Assembly: GCA_031266895.1 (NCBI GenBank)
Contig: JAISAD010000002.1
Location: forward strand, 1-36,787
Length of the DNA: 36,787 nucleotides
Direction: 5' to 3'
Source of the DNA: Bacteroidales bacterium
Lineage (GTDB): Bacteria > Bacteroidota > Bacteroidia > Bacteroidales > WCHB1-69
Within the stretch, counting starts at the first letter, position 1; every line of letters begins with the position of its first letter. Below are positions 1-8,758 of the stretch, piece by piece. The notes below the pieces were generated by a model that was not told the DNA's origin, ran no database searches, and worked only from the letters and a program-made list of their open reading frames with translations. Position numbers and translations under genes: made by a program.

Positions 1-321
1 CTGGCGAGCAGACCCGCAGGGGGCACGGGATCGGCAAGGGGAGCAGCAGGGAGAGAGGACTTTTCAGCAGTTAAGGTGTCGCCCAATCCGGCACGCGAAT
101 ACTGCTCGTTCAGCTGGGACTTTGGCACGAGCGCTCAGGAGCATCATTTTCAGCTGAAAATCACGGATGCTTCCGGCAGGCTTATGCTTACCCAGCCGCT
201 CGAAGGAGCACAGGGTCAATGGGTTTGGGATACCAGAGTAGTTGCGCAAGGCAGTTATGCCTACAGCGTAACTAATGGCAGCGTTCAGTTGGGAAACGGG
301 AAAATTATAGTAGCGAAATAA
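1..321 (+). CDS. C-terminal end of a T9SS type A sorting-domain protein (5' truncated by window edge)
   Basis: Frame 1 is open from base 1; ...VKVSPNPAREYCSFSWDF...ITDASGRLMLTQPL...GSYAYSVTNGSVQLGNGKIIVAK resembles a Por secretion tail. Confidence 0.75.
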   Translation: MASRPAGGTGSARGAAGREDFSAVKVSPNPAREYCSFSWDFGTSAQEHHFQLKITDASGRLMLTQPLEGAQGQWVWDTRVVAQGSYAYSVTNGSVQLGNGKIIVAK

Positions 322-346
322 TAAAAATAATAAAATCTAATTTATA

Positions 347-799
347 ATGAAATCATTCAAATTCTCGATTAATGGCAACAAATATGCTGTGGACATTAAC
401 AGCATAGAGGGAAAAAACGTCGAATTAGAAGTAAACGGCACGCCTTATACCGTACAAATGGATAACGAAGCCGAAGTAGTGCAGAAAACCGTTAAACCGG
501 TGGTGAAAATTGCACAACCTGAACCACCGAAAGCAGCGCCGAAACCGGTATCCGTGCCACAAGCGCCGGCTGCAGCCAGAAGCGGTTACAGTATCAAATC
601 GCCTCTACCGGGCGTAGTACTTGATGTCTTTGTAAGGCAGGGCGACACCGTGAAACCGGGACAGCGTGTGCTCCTGCTGGAAGCCATGAAAATGGAAAAC
701 AACATTGATGCCGACAAAGAGGGCGTAGTAAAAGAGATAAAAGTACAGCGTAATGACTCCGTAATGGAAGGCGACGTTTTAATTATTATTGAAAATTAA
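347..799 (+). CDS. Biotin carboxyl carrier subunit of a Na+-translocating decarboxylase / acyl-CoA carboxylase
   Basis: Biotinylation motif EAMKMEN, Pro/Ala-rich linker, followed directly by an OadB-like gene. Confidence 0.9.
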   Translation: MKSFKFSINGNKYAVDINSIEGKNVELEVNGTPYTVQMDNEAEVVQKTVKPVVKIAQPEPPKAAPKPVSVPQAPAAARSGYSIKSPLPGVVLDVFVRQGDTVKPGQRVLLLEAMKMENNIDADKEGVVKEIKVQRNDSVMEGDVLIIIEN

Positions 800-810
800 C
801 AGCTTGTAAA

Positions 811-1962
811 ATGAACTTTTTGGATTTTATAAAAAACGGACTGTTACAGTTCTTTAGTTACACCGGTTTTGCCAATTGTGAAGTCGGAAACATTATCATG
901 ATCATTGTAGGGATTATCTTTATCGCCTTAGCTATTATAAAGGAGTATGAACCCATGCTTTTAATTCCTATCGGACTCGGGATTATTGTGGGCAACATTC
1001 CTTTTACCGATGGTTTGCAAATTGGGGTTTACGAAGATGGTTCGGTACTCAACTACCTCTATTTCGGAGTGCTGAAAGGGGTGTATCCGCCACTGATATT
1101 CTTAGGTATTGGTGCTATGACCGACTTTTCTACCCTGATTTCCAACCCTAAATTGATTTTGATTGGAGCAGCTGCCCAGTTGGGTATTTTTGGCGCTTAC
1201 ATGCTTGCCCTGCTCCTGGATTTCAATCCTATGGAAGCTGCCTCAATCGGTATTATTGGCGGCGCTGACGGTCCTACGGCTATCTTTCTCTCATCAAAAT
1301 TGGCACCAAGCATGATGGGCGCTATCGCTATTTCAGCTTACTCTTACATGGCACTGGTGCCGGTAATTCAGCCGCCGGTAATGCGATTGCTCACCACCAA
1401 AAAAGAGCGTGTAATCCGTATGCGTCCGCCTCGCGTAGTATCACATCGCGAAAAAGTTATTTTTCCCCTGCTTTGCATTTTGCTTACCACTTTTCTAGTC
1501 CCCAGCGGGTTGCCATTACTGGGCATGCTTTTCTTTGGCAATTTATTGAAAGAGAGCGGTGTAACCAAACGTTTGGCGAACACGGCTGCCAATCCCCTGA
1601 TTGATATTGTTACTATCCTTATCGGTTTAACGGTTGGGGCCTCTACTCAAGCCAGCACATTCTTGAAAGTGGAATCTATCTTGATTTTTGCTTTGGGAGC
1701 AGCCTCTTTTATAATTGCTACGGCCGGTGGAGTATGTTTCGTTAAAATCTTCAATCTATTTTTGAAAGAGGGTAACAAGATTAATCCATTGATTGGAAAT
1801 GCCGGCGTATCGGCCGTACCCGACAGTGCTCGCGTATCGCAGGTAGAAGGATTAAAATACGACAAAACAAACTTCCTGCTTATGCACGCCATGGGGCCAA
1901 ATGTAGCCGGAGTTATTGGCAGTGCAGTCGCTGCAGGTATTCTGTTGAGTTTTCTGTACTAA
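811..1962 (+). CDS. oadB: Sodium ion-translocating decarboxylase subunit beta
   Basis: Multi-TM protein with GGADGPTAIF and NPLIGNAGVSAVPDSARVSQ motifs typical of OadB/MmdB/GcdB. Confidence 0.9.
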   Translation: MNFLDFIKNGLLQFFSYTGFANCEVGNIIMIIVGIIFIALAIIKEYEPMLLIPIGLGIIVGNIPFTDGLQIGVYEDGSVLNYLYFGVLKGVYPPLIFLGIGAMTDFSTLISNPKLILIGAAAQLGIFGAYMLALLLDFNPMEAASIGIIGGADGPTAIFLSSKLAPSMMGAIAISAYSYMALVPVIQPPVMRLLTTKKERVIRMRPPRVVSHREKVIFPLLCILLTTFLVPSGLPLLGMLFFGNLLKESGVTKRLANTAANPLIDIVTILIGLTVGASTQASTFLKVESILIFALGAASFIIATAGGVCFVKIFNLFLKEGNKINPLIGNAGVSAVPDSARVSQVEGLKYDKTNFLLMHAMGPNVAGVIGSAVAAGILLSFLY

Positions 1963-3215
1963 ACAACAAACTGCCCGTTCAAAGCCACCCGCTCTACCTT
2001 GTTGCTGCCGAAAGCATAAGGCATAAACTCTATGGTAGAGACGGGTTTGGTGATAAAAAAGTTAGCTATTTTCCCTTTGGCTATTGATCCCAATCGGTCG
2101 CTGAGATCTAAAGCATAGGCTGTATTGATGGTTACTGCATTAAGCGCCTCTTCAGACAGCATTTTATACTTGATACAGCCCATGGAAAGAACAAGTTGCA
2201 TATTGCCGGATGGACACGAGCCGGGATTGAAATCGGAAGCCAATGCCACCGGCAAGCCAGCATCAATCATCTTCCTGACAGGGGCATAAACCATTCCCAG
2301 AAAGAATGCTGCTCCCGGCAATAGGGTAGGCATGGTTTCAGATTGAAGCAATGCTTCAATTTCGGCCTCACCGGTATATTCCAAATGATCAACCGAAAGG
2401 GCATTGTACTTCACTCCTGCCTGAATGCCGCCGGAATAATCAAGTTCATTGGCGTGTATTTTGGCTCTGAGGCCATATTTCATTCCCTGCATCAGGATGC
2501 GTTCGGTCTCCTCTACCGTAAAAAAGCCCTTATCGCAAAACACATCAATAAAATCGGCCAACTCTTCAGCCGCCACCATCGGGATCATTTCATTGATAAT
2601 CAGCTCCACATAGCAGTCTTGTCGGCCACGATACTCCACAGGTACAGCATGTGCGCCCAAGAAATTAGCCCGAATCGTGATAGGCGATTTCTCCTTTAAT
2701 TTCCTGATAACGCGCAGCATCTTCAATTCGTCTTCGGTAGAAAGGCCGTAGCCGCTCTTGATTTCTACCGCACCGGTACCCAGCGAAGCTATTTCTTCCA
2801 AGCGTTGCCATGCACTATCGAACAGCTCTTCTTCCGATGCCTCGTGCAGCCGTTGGGCCGAATTTAGGATACCACCGCCGCGCTTCGCTATCTCTTCATA
2901 GCTCAGACCCTTAATCTTATTGATATACTCTATTTCGCGACTGCCGGCATAGACCAAATGGGTGTGCGAATCACAAAAAGCAGGGAACACCATTTTTCCG
3001 GTAGCATCTACCTCGGTAAGCGACTCTTTAAGATTTTGCAACAGGACGGGCGAAAAAGCGCTCATCGCCCCAAATGCCTTAATCGTCTCACCCTCGGTGA
3101 GCAAAAAGGCATCTTGTATAGTATGCAATGTCTGCATATCCTTGCCGGCACGCCATACCGCCGGCTCCTCCTCTATTTGTACTAACTGTTTGATATTTTT
3201 AATTAATATAGCCAT
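1959..3215 (-). CDS. hutI: Imidazolonepropionase
   Basis: 418 aa amidohydrolase; FCDSHTHLVYAGSRE, KSGYGLSTEDELKMLRVI, ALASDFNPGSCPSGNM motifs. Confidence 0.93.
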   Translation of the reverse strand: MAILIKNIKQLVQIEEEPAVWRAGKDMQTLHTIQDAFLLTEGETIKAFGAMSAFSPVLLQNLKESLTEVDATGKMVFPAFCDSHTHLVYAGSREIEYINKIKGLSYEEIAKRGGGILNSAQRLHEASEEELFDSAWQRLEEIASLGTGAVEIKSGYGLSTEDELKMLRVIRKLKEKSPITIRANFLGAHAVPVEYRGRQDCYVELIINEMIPMVAAEELADFIDVFCDKGFFTVEETERILMQGMKYGLRAKIHANELDYSGGIQAGVKYNALSVDHLEYTGEAEIEALLQSETMPTLLPGAAFFLGMVYAPVRKMIDAGLPVALASDFNPGSCPSGNMQLVLSMGCIKYKMLSEEALNAVTINTAYALDLSDRLGSIAKGKIANFFITKPVSTIEFMPYAFGSNKVERVALNGQFVV

Positions 3216-3229
3216 ACTTATGTTATATG

Positions 3230-4033
3230 TTAATTTTTAAATCTTGCAAAATATTCGTCTATTTCCGGTCTTAATTCCATGCCGGCTTTTTCGAAACAAT
3301 CTAATAATTCTGTGTATGCGCCTCTTCCTCCGAGAAAATCCCAAAATTCTTCAGCAACTTTTAATTCGTGTTCAAGGTCAAGCATTCCCCGCATTGTCCA
3401 GCGATTATAAGGTTGCGGTTCGTATGGGTTGTAGGGTATAGCGATTATTGTTTGAATCTTTGCATCAGGATTGGTGGCCAATGTAACGGCAACCCATTCT
3501 AAAAGAGTGCGTTTAAACTCCTTAAATCCTCCTGCATTTGGCTTAGCTGTCTTAATATCAAACAAATAGATAGTGTCGTCGTGTCCAATTACCTTCAAAT
3601 CTACTTTTGTTGGTTTAACGGTTTTCATTTCGCCTTTTTGACAAACCTTTCTAATTGCTTCTATTTCTTCCGATTTACATGGTTCAGCAATCGCCGTTGT
3701 CAAATTATCCATTATATTTTGGATAATTTGTTGCGCCTCAGACGAAATAAGTTTCCCCGAAATTTGTTGTAACTCTGCATTGGCAAAATTCAAGAGCGCT
3801 AATGATTTAGCAACCGGCTCAAAAATAGTCGTTCCGAAATTCGTACTCAACGAATGAATAAACGAATATAAGGCAATCCTATCCTTCCCCAATAGTCGAA
3901 AATGAAATGGCATAGAGGCAGGTTCAGGGTTGTAATTCTGAAATTTATGGCGCAAACTATCTATTATAACTTGCTGAATCTGCAATTTTTGTTCTCTTAA
4001 TCCACTATATTGTTTTTCAAACATTTTCATCAT
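3230..4033 (-). CDS. TdeIII-like type II restriction endonuclease
   Basis: 267 aa; resembles the TdeIII family; DLKVIGHDDTIYLFDIKTAKPN is a plausible PD-(D/E)xK core; overlaps the stop of the upstream DNA methyltransferase. Confidence 0.7.
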   Translation of the reverse strand: MMKMFEKQYSGLREQKLQIQQVIIDSLRHKFQNYNPEPASMPFHFRLLGKDRIALYSFIHSLSTNFGTTIFEPVAKSLALLNFANAELQQISGKLISSEAQQIIQNIMDNLTTAIAEPCKSEEIEAIRKVCQKGEMKTVKPTKVDLKVIGHDDTIYLFDIKTAKPNAGGFKEFKRTLLEWVAVTLATNPDAKIQTIIAIPYNPYEPQPYNRWTMRGMLDLEHELKVAEEFWDFLGGRGAYTELLDCFEKAGMELRPEIDEYFARFKN

Positions 4034-5619
4034 TATTTTGCTTTCAAATGAAAAATACTCTCCGAGTATGCTGTTTTATCCTTTTCCGTTCTATTCAACA
4101 CAGGACGTTTGAATTGGTTTGCAATTTGCATTCCTGCTTTTTCGGCAATGGTTGGATACATATTATATTTGTCGTTTGCCACAAGAAAAATATCGTAATT
4201 ATCTGCCAAAAAGTACTTGCAATTATTCAAAACATCGGCAATTCCTTGAATATAACTTGTTTGTGCTTCTTTTTTCTGACCTTTGTAAAGCGGTCCGATC
4301 TCCAATTCATCTTTTCGCTCAAAGTCGAATAAATCGTAAGCATAGGCGTGTTGCTCGTGGTAGTCAATCAGTCCAACATAAGGCGGTGAAGAAAATATGC
4401 CTTTAATCTTCTTTTCTTCAAATAGTTGCTTAAACGCAGGATTGTTATGTCTGATTTGTTCATAAATATCCATGTTTCGACTATCGCCGGTTAAACAAAG
4501 CTGAAATGTGTCGGTTCTCAATTTGTTAAACTGCTGCAAACGCTTAACGGTATCTTTAGAATAGGTTTTCCACCATTTTATAATAGAAAAGAGAGGTTTA
4601 CACATCTTGCCGTGCTTATGGCAATAATAGGTCGTATGAATGGGTTTCAACAGGGTGGCCAAATCGGCATGTGTAGTTGCCCGGCAACTGCGCATGGTAC
4701 GACTTAAAATAATACTGACTATGCATTTGGTATTAATATTACTGATTTTTTTTATTTCGGAAAAAACGAAATCTATCTCATTTCTAATATGTTGCGAATA
4801 CCATTTATCTAAAAAGGCATTGTTGGGTTCCTGTTCTAACTGGATGTTATATTCTTGCACCAATCGTTTAAATACCGGCAAAAATAATTTTTCTTTTTCT
4901 AAAGCATATTCGAACTCATTGATTTCCCCATTTCTTAAACGGTATTTATATTCAGGAACAGGAAAATGTTGATTATTAAATTGATACAATTCTTGCAATA
5001 ATTTTTCCTCAAAATCAATAGCATTAGAACTCTTAACAAACTCCTGTAACAGCCGAGTAATTCTATCAATTTCATGTTGTAAATCAACAAGGTCATATCT
5101 GGTTATTTTACAATTGCTAATCAACGCATTAAAGGCCGAAATGTCAACCCCTATGGCATGCATCCCTAATTCGCAGGCCTGTACCATGGTTGTGCCGCTA
5201 CCAGAAAATGGGTCAAGAATAATATCCCCTTTTTTAAAATAAGTTTTTGTTTTAAATTTATCCGTATGTTCATCCAAAAAATACTCAACCAGTTGCGGAA
5301 TAAATTTCCCTTTATAAGGATGCAAGCGATGAACATGTTTCGTAGTTTCGGCCTCTTTATACTGATCAAACGACAGTGCCCAATTCAAATCAGCGCCCAA
5401 TTGTTCTCTAAAATTTATCTCTCGCGAGCCGTTGTAAGATTGATAGTAATTGCATAAATCCTCAAAAGCAATCCGAGTAGAGCCGTTTTCGCCGATTTTC
5501 TTTACGCGCCCATATTGAATTAAATAAGAAATGTTGGATGCGGTTACATTTTTCCCGGTATATTCGCTTGCCCACTGAGCGGCCTCTTTTATGGTAAATA
5601 GTCGGTTTGAATTAATCAT
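4033..5619 (-). CDS. DNA methyltransferase (N4/N6 type) with N-terminal helix-turn-helix
   Basis: DPFSGSGTTMVQACELGMHAIGVDIS (SAM-binding motif I) and SPPYVGLIDYHEQH (motif IV). Start placed at MINSNRLFTIKEAAQWASEY rather than the longest ORF start at 5679. Confidence 0.85.
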   Translation of the reverse strand: MINSNRLFTIKEAAQWASEYTGKNVTASNISYLIQYGRVKKIGENGSTRIAFEDLCNYYQSYNGSREINFREQLGADLNWALSFDQYKEAETTKHVHRLHPYKGKFIPQLVEYFLDEHTDKFKTKTYFKKGDIILDPFSGSGTTMVQACELGMHAIGVDISAFNALISNCKITRYDLVDLQHEIDRITRLLQEFVKSSNAIDFEEKLLQELYQFNNQHFPVPEYKYRLRNGEINEFEYALEKEKLFLPVFKRLVQEYNIQLEQEPNNAFLDKWYSQHIRNEIDFVFSEIKKISNINTKCIVSIILSRTMRSCRATTHADLATLLKPIHTTYYCHKHGKMCKPLFSIIKWWKTYSKDTVKRLQQFNKLRTDTFQLCLTGDSRNMDIYEQIRHNNPAFKQLFEEKKIKGIFSSPPYVGLIDYHEQHAYAYDLFDFERKDELEIGPLYKGQKKEAQTSYIQGIADVLNNCKYFLADNYDIFLVANDKYNMYPTIAEKAGMQIANQFKRPVLNRTEKDKTAYSESIFHLKAK

Positions 5620-5685
5620 TGTTATTCTGTTTACAAAAATATCACTGTGTAAAATTACGAAAAAATAGGCTCTCGTCATCGTTTA

Positions 5686-6891
5686 CTAATTCTGATTTTT
5701 TTTGCTGGATTTCAAATTTCCGATAGCTACTGCGGTCAAATAGAGCAGACAGGCTAAGGTTACGATAAAGGCATATCGGGGATGAATGCTGGCTGCCGCT
5801 CCGGTAAGCAACGGCACAAAAGCAGCTCCAACAATGGCAGTAATCATCAGTCCCGAAATTTCGTTAGTCTTTTCCGGCTTGTGCTCAATGCAGATTGAAA
5901 AAATGAGTGGAAAAATATTGGCAAATCCTACCCCAATCAGTATAAAACTGAGCCATGTTGTTACGGCATTGTAGGGCATAAAGAGCATCAAATTACCTAA
6001 AATGGATATTATTATTGTAGTAATTAAAAACAGGCTGGCTTTCATATAGCGTAATATCACACCCCCGAAAAAACGACCGAAAAAGAGAGCTAAAATCAGT
6101 ACAATATTGCCCATAGCAGGGCCAATCTCAGGATTATTCTCTTTTAGAATCGTGGGGATGCGATTGAACATGGAGGCTTCTGCACCGCAATAGAAAAAAA
6201 TAGCGAGGAACATCAGCAAAATATAAGGATCTTGCAGAGCTAATAGGCAGTTTTTGAATGTGGTAGGTTTTTCCGGATTACCCTCTTTGGCATTGGGGAC
6301 AAAGAGCAGTACCAAAAAGAGAGTGAGCAGTAATACTACAGCAAAAATAGGGAATAAAATCCGAAAACTAAGGTCTATCGTAATGCCGTTTTCCGGATTT
6401 TGTGCCGAAAACCATCCATATTTTACCAGTGAAGCGCCTATCAAAAGCAATATGAGCGAGGTAGAGAGCGTTCCGATGGCTTTAATAGCTTGTGCAAAAG
6501 AGAGATTGCTGGAATATTGTCCTGCTGCCGACACATCACGCATCAGCGGATTTCCTGACACCTGCAAAATGGTTGCACCTGCACCCATGAGCAGTACCGC
6601 CAGCAGAATAATGGGGAAATTGAAAGCCATTATCGGCAAAATAGCTCCCAGCAAAAAGAGTATCAGGCCAATAATCAGCATTTTCTTTTTGCCGATTATG
6701 GATTGCCGTACCCCCATAGGTACGGACAAAAGACCAAACATTAGCATCCCTGCAAAGGAGACCAGAGAAGCCATAAAAGGCGAAATGCGGAACGCACTTT
6801 CTACTACAGAAACCAATTGTCCGGCGGCATCGCCAAAACCCATGGCCAAAAAGACCAAAAAAACCGAAAAGAGCGATAGTGATTTTTTCAT
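5686..6891 (-). CDS. MFS transporter (FucP/sugar-like)
   Basis: About 12 TM segments; MGFGDAAGQLVSVVESAF..., GAGATILQVSGNPLMRDV. Start MKKSLSLF at 6891; TATTTTTG -7 box upstream at 6922-6929 (-). Confidence 0.85.
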   Translation of the reverse strand: MKKSLSLFSVFLVFLAMGFGDAAGQLVSVVESAFRISPFMASLVSFAGMLMFGLLSVPMGVRQSIIGKKKMLIIGLILFLLGAILPIMAFNFPIILLAVLLMGAGATILQVSGNPLMRDVSAAGQYSSNLSFAQAIKAIGTLSTSLILLLIGASLVKYGWFSAQNPENGITIDLSFRILFPIFAVVLLLTLFLVLLFVPNAKEGNPEKPTTFKNCLLALQDPYILLMFLAIFFYCGAEASMFNRIPTILKENNPEIGPAMGNIVLILALFFGRFFGGVILRYMKASLFLITTIIISILGNLMLFMPYNAVTTWLSFILIGVGFANIFPLIFSICIEHKPEKTNEISGLMITAIVGAAFVPLLTGAAASIHPRYAFIVTLACLLYLTAVAIGNLKSSKKNQN

Positions 6892-6921
6892 TTTGTTAAA
6901 TTCAAATTCATTATTATTCGA

Positions 6922-6929
6922 CAAAAATA
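6922..6929 (-). promoter_or_regulatory. Bacteroidetes-type -7 box (TATTTTTG) for the MFS gene
   Basis: + strand caaaaata; matches TAnnTTTG. Confidence 0.55.
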
Positions 6930-7407
6930 CGAAAAAAATATTTTGCATCGTAGAATGCTGATTATCAATGTAATTATTTAATAGGTGATTGTTTTTGAAA
7001 AGCCAGCTCCTGCCAAAAAGGAGTAATTGTACCTTTTTGATGATATTGTACTTTCCATTATTAAGACAAATTTCAATTTGTCTTCTGCTATTCCTTTGCC
7101 CGTTTAGCCATTTCTTTATTTCCCTGTCCTTTTAATTTTTTCCTGTTTCTGCAAAAATAACACTTTAATCAGGGAACTCATTTTGGGGAATATTGCAGTT
7201 TTGCATGGTATCCTTTCCGGCTATTATATATTGACGGCAGAATTATTTTATAGTAGGATATGAAATAGTGGAGGAAATAGTAAAAAGAAACATCCTTTTT
7301 ATTGCTTAGATTTCATGTAATCATTTGAATAGTAAATAGATGTATATATGCGAATAAATTTTACAAAGGCAATATAGAAAAAAATAGCATGTTGCTAAAA
7401 ATTATCC

Positions 7408-7415
7408 TATTTTTG
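7408..7415 (+). promoter_or_regulatory. Bacteroidetes-type -7 box (TATTTTTG) upstream of the DUF1015 gene
   Basis: tcctatttttgcagcag about 95 bp before the start codon. Confidence 0.5.
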
Positions 7416-7507
7416 CAGCAGTTTTCAAGCAGGATTAATGGGGCTTCGTCTCGGTTTGAAAAAAGAAGAAACAGCATTTTGAAGTCCCCAAAAATACAAA
7501 TATAATT

Positions 7508-8758
7508 ATGGCAATTGTAAAACCTTTTAAAGGATTAAGACCACCTCAAAAAATTGTAAAGCAACTCGCTTCTCGTCCTTATGACGTGCTAAATTCGGAT
7601 GAAGCCCGCAAAGAAGCGGCTGGCAATCCATACTCTCTGTTACGGGTTACCAAAGCCGAAATCGACCTGCCGCAAGGGATAGACGAACACAGTCAGGCCG
7701 TATATGATAAGGTGGTGGAAAATTTTAACCTGTTTAAACAAAACGGCTGGCTGGTAAAAGAAGATGAAGAAAAATTCTATATCTATGCGCAAACTATGGA
7801 CGGTCGCACCCAATACGGTATTGTTGGGTGTACTCATATTGACGATTATTTGAACAATCACATCAAGAAACATGAGCTTACCCGCAAAGATAAAGAAGAA
7901 GATCGCATGATTCATGTGCGCATCACCAATGCCAATGTGGAGCCGGTATTTTTCTCTTATCCCGCCAACAAAGATATTGATGCTATTGTAGAGAATATTG
8001 TGAAGAATCAAGCTCCAGAATATGATTTTGTAGCAGATGACGGTTTTGGACACCATTTTTGGGTTATCAGCGACAAGGCTACCAACGTGCGCATTGCCGA
8101 AATTTTCAAAAATGACATCCCTGATCTTTATGTAGCTGATGGACATCATCGTACGGCTGCCGCCGCTTTGGTAGGCAGTGAAAAACGCAGCCAGAATCCT
8201 AACCATAACGGCACGGAAGAGTATAACTATTTTATGGCAGTAATCTTTCCTGATAATCAATTGAAAATTATTGACTATAACCGTGTAGTAAAAGATTTGA
8301 ATAACTTGTCAAATGAAGCTTTTTTTCAACTTTTATCGGAATCGCTAATCGTAGAAAAAATGGGTGCCGATATCTACAAACCGGCTAAACTACACGAATT
8401 TAGCATGTATTTTGAGGGTGAATGGTACCGGTTGACGGCAAAACCGAGAACATACAACGATGATGATCCTATTGGCACACTTGATGTTACTATTCTTTCC
8501 AATTTGGTATTGGATAAAATACTTGGCATTAAAGATTTAAGAACCGACAAGCGGATTGATTTCATAGGCGGCATTCGCGGCTTGGGAGAACTGAAAAAAC
8601 GGGTGGACAGCGGTGAAATGCGCGTAGCTTTTGCTCTCTATCCGGTATCCATGAAACAATTGATTGACATTGCCGATTCGGGTAATATTATGCCTCCGAA
8701 AACAACTTGGTTTGAGCCAAAATTGCGTTCAGGTTTAGTAATTCATGAGTTGGAATAG
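7508..8758 (+). CDS. DUF1015 domain-containing protein
   Basis: 416 aa; VKPFKGLRP...ASRPYDVLNSDEAR..., DLYVADGHHRTAAA; family resemblance to DUF1015. Confidence 0.85.
   Translation: MAIVKPFKGLRPPQKIVKQLASRPYDVLNSDEARKEAAGNPYSLLRVTKAEIDLPQGIDEHSQAVYDKVVENFNLFKQNGWLVKEDEEKFYIYAQTMDGRTQYGIVGCTHIDDYLNNHIKKHELTRKDKEEDRMIHVRITNANVEPVFFSYPANKDIDAIVENIVKNQAPEYDFVADDGFGHHFWVISDKATNVRIAEIFKNDIPDLYVADGHHRTAAAALVGSEKRSQNPNHNGTEEYNYFMAVIFPDNQLKIIDYNRVVKDLNNLSNEAFFQLLSESLIVEKMGADIYKPAKLHEFSMYFEGEWYRLTAKPRTYNDDDPIGTLDVTILSNLVLDKILGIKDLRTDKRIDFIGGIRGLGELKKRVDSGEMRVAFALYPVSMKQLIDIADSGNIMPPKTTWFEPKLRSGLVIHELE

Noticed and set aside
6254-6961. 235-aa plus-strand ORF
   Set aside because: Antisense to the MFS transporter gene with no protein-family features.
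7640-8260. 206-aa minus-strand ORF
   Set aside because: Antisense to the well-supported DUF1015 gene.
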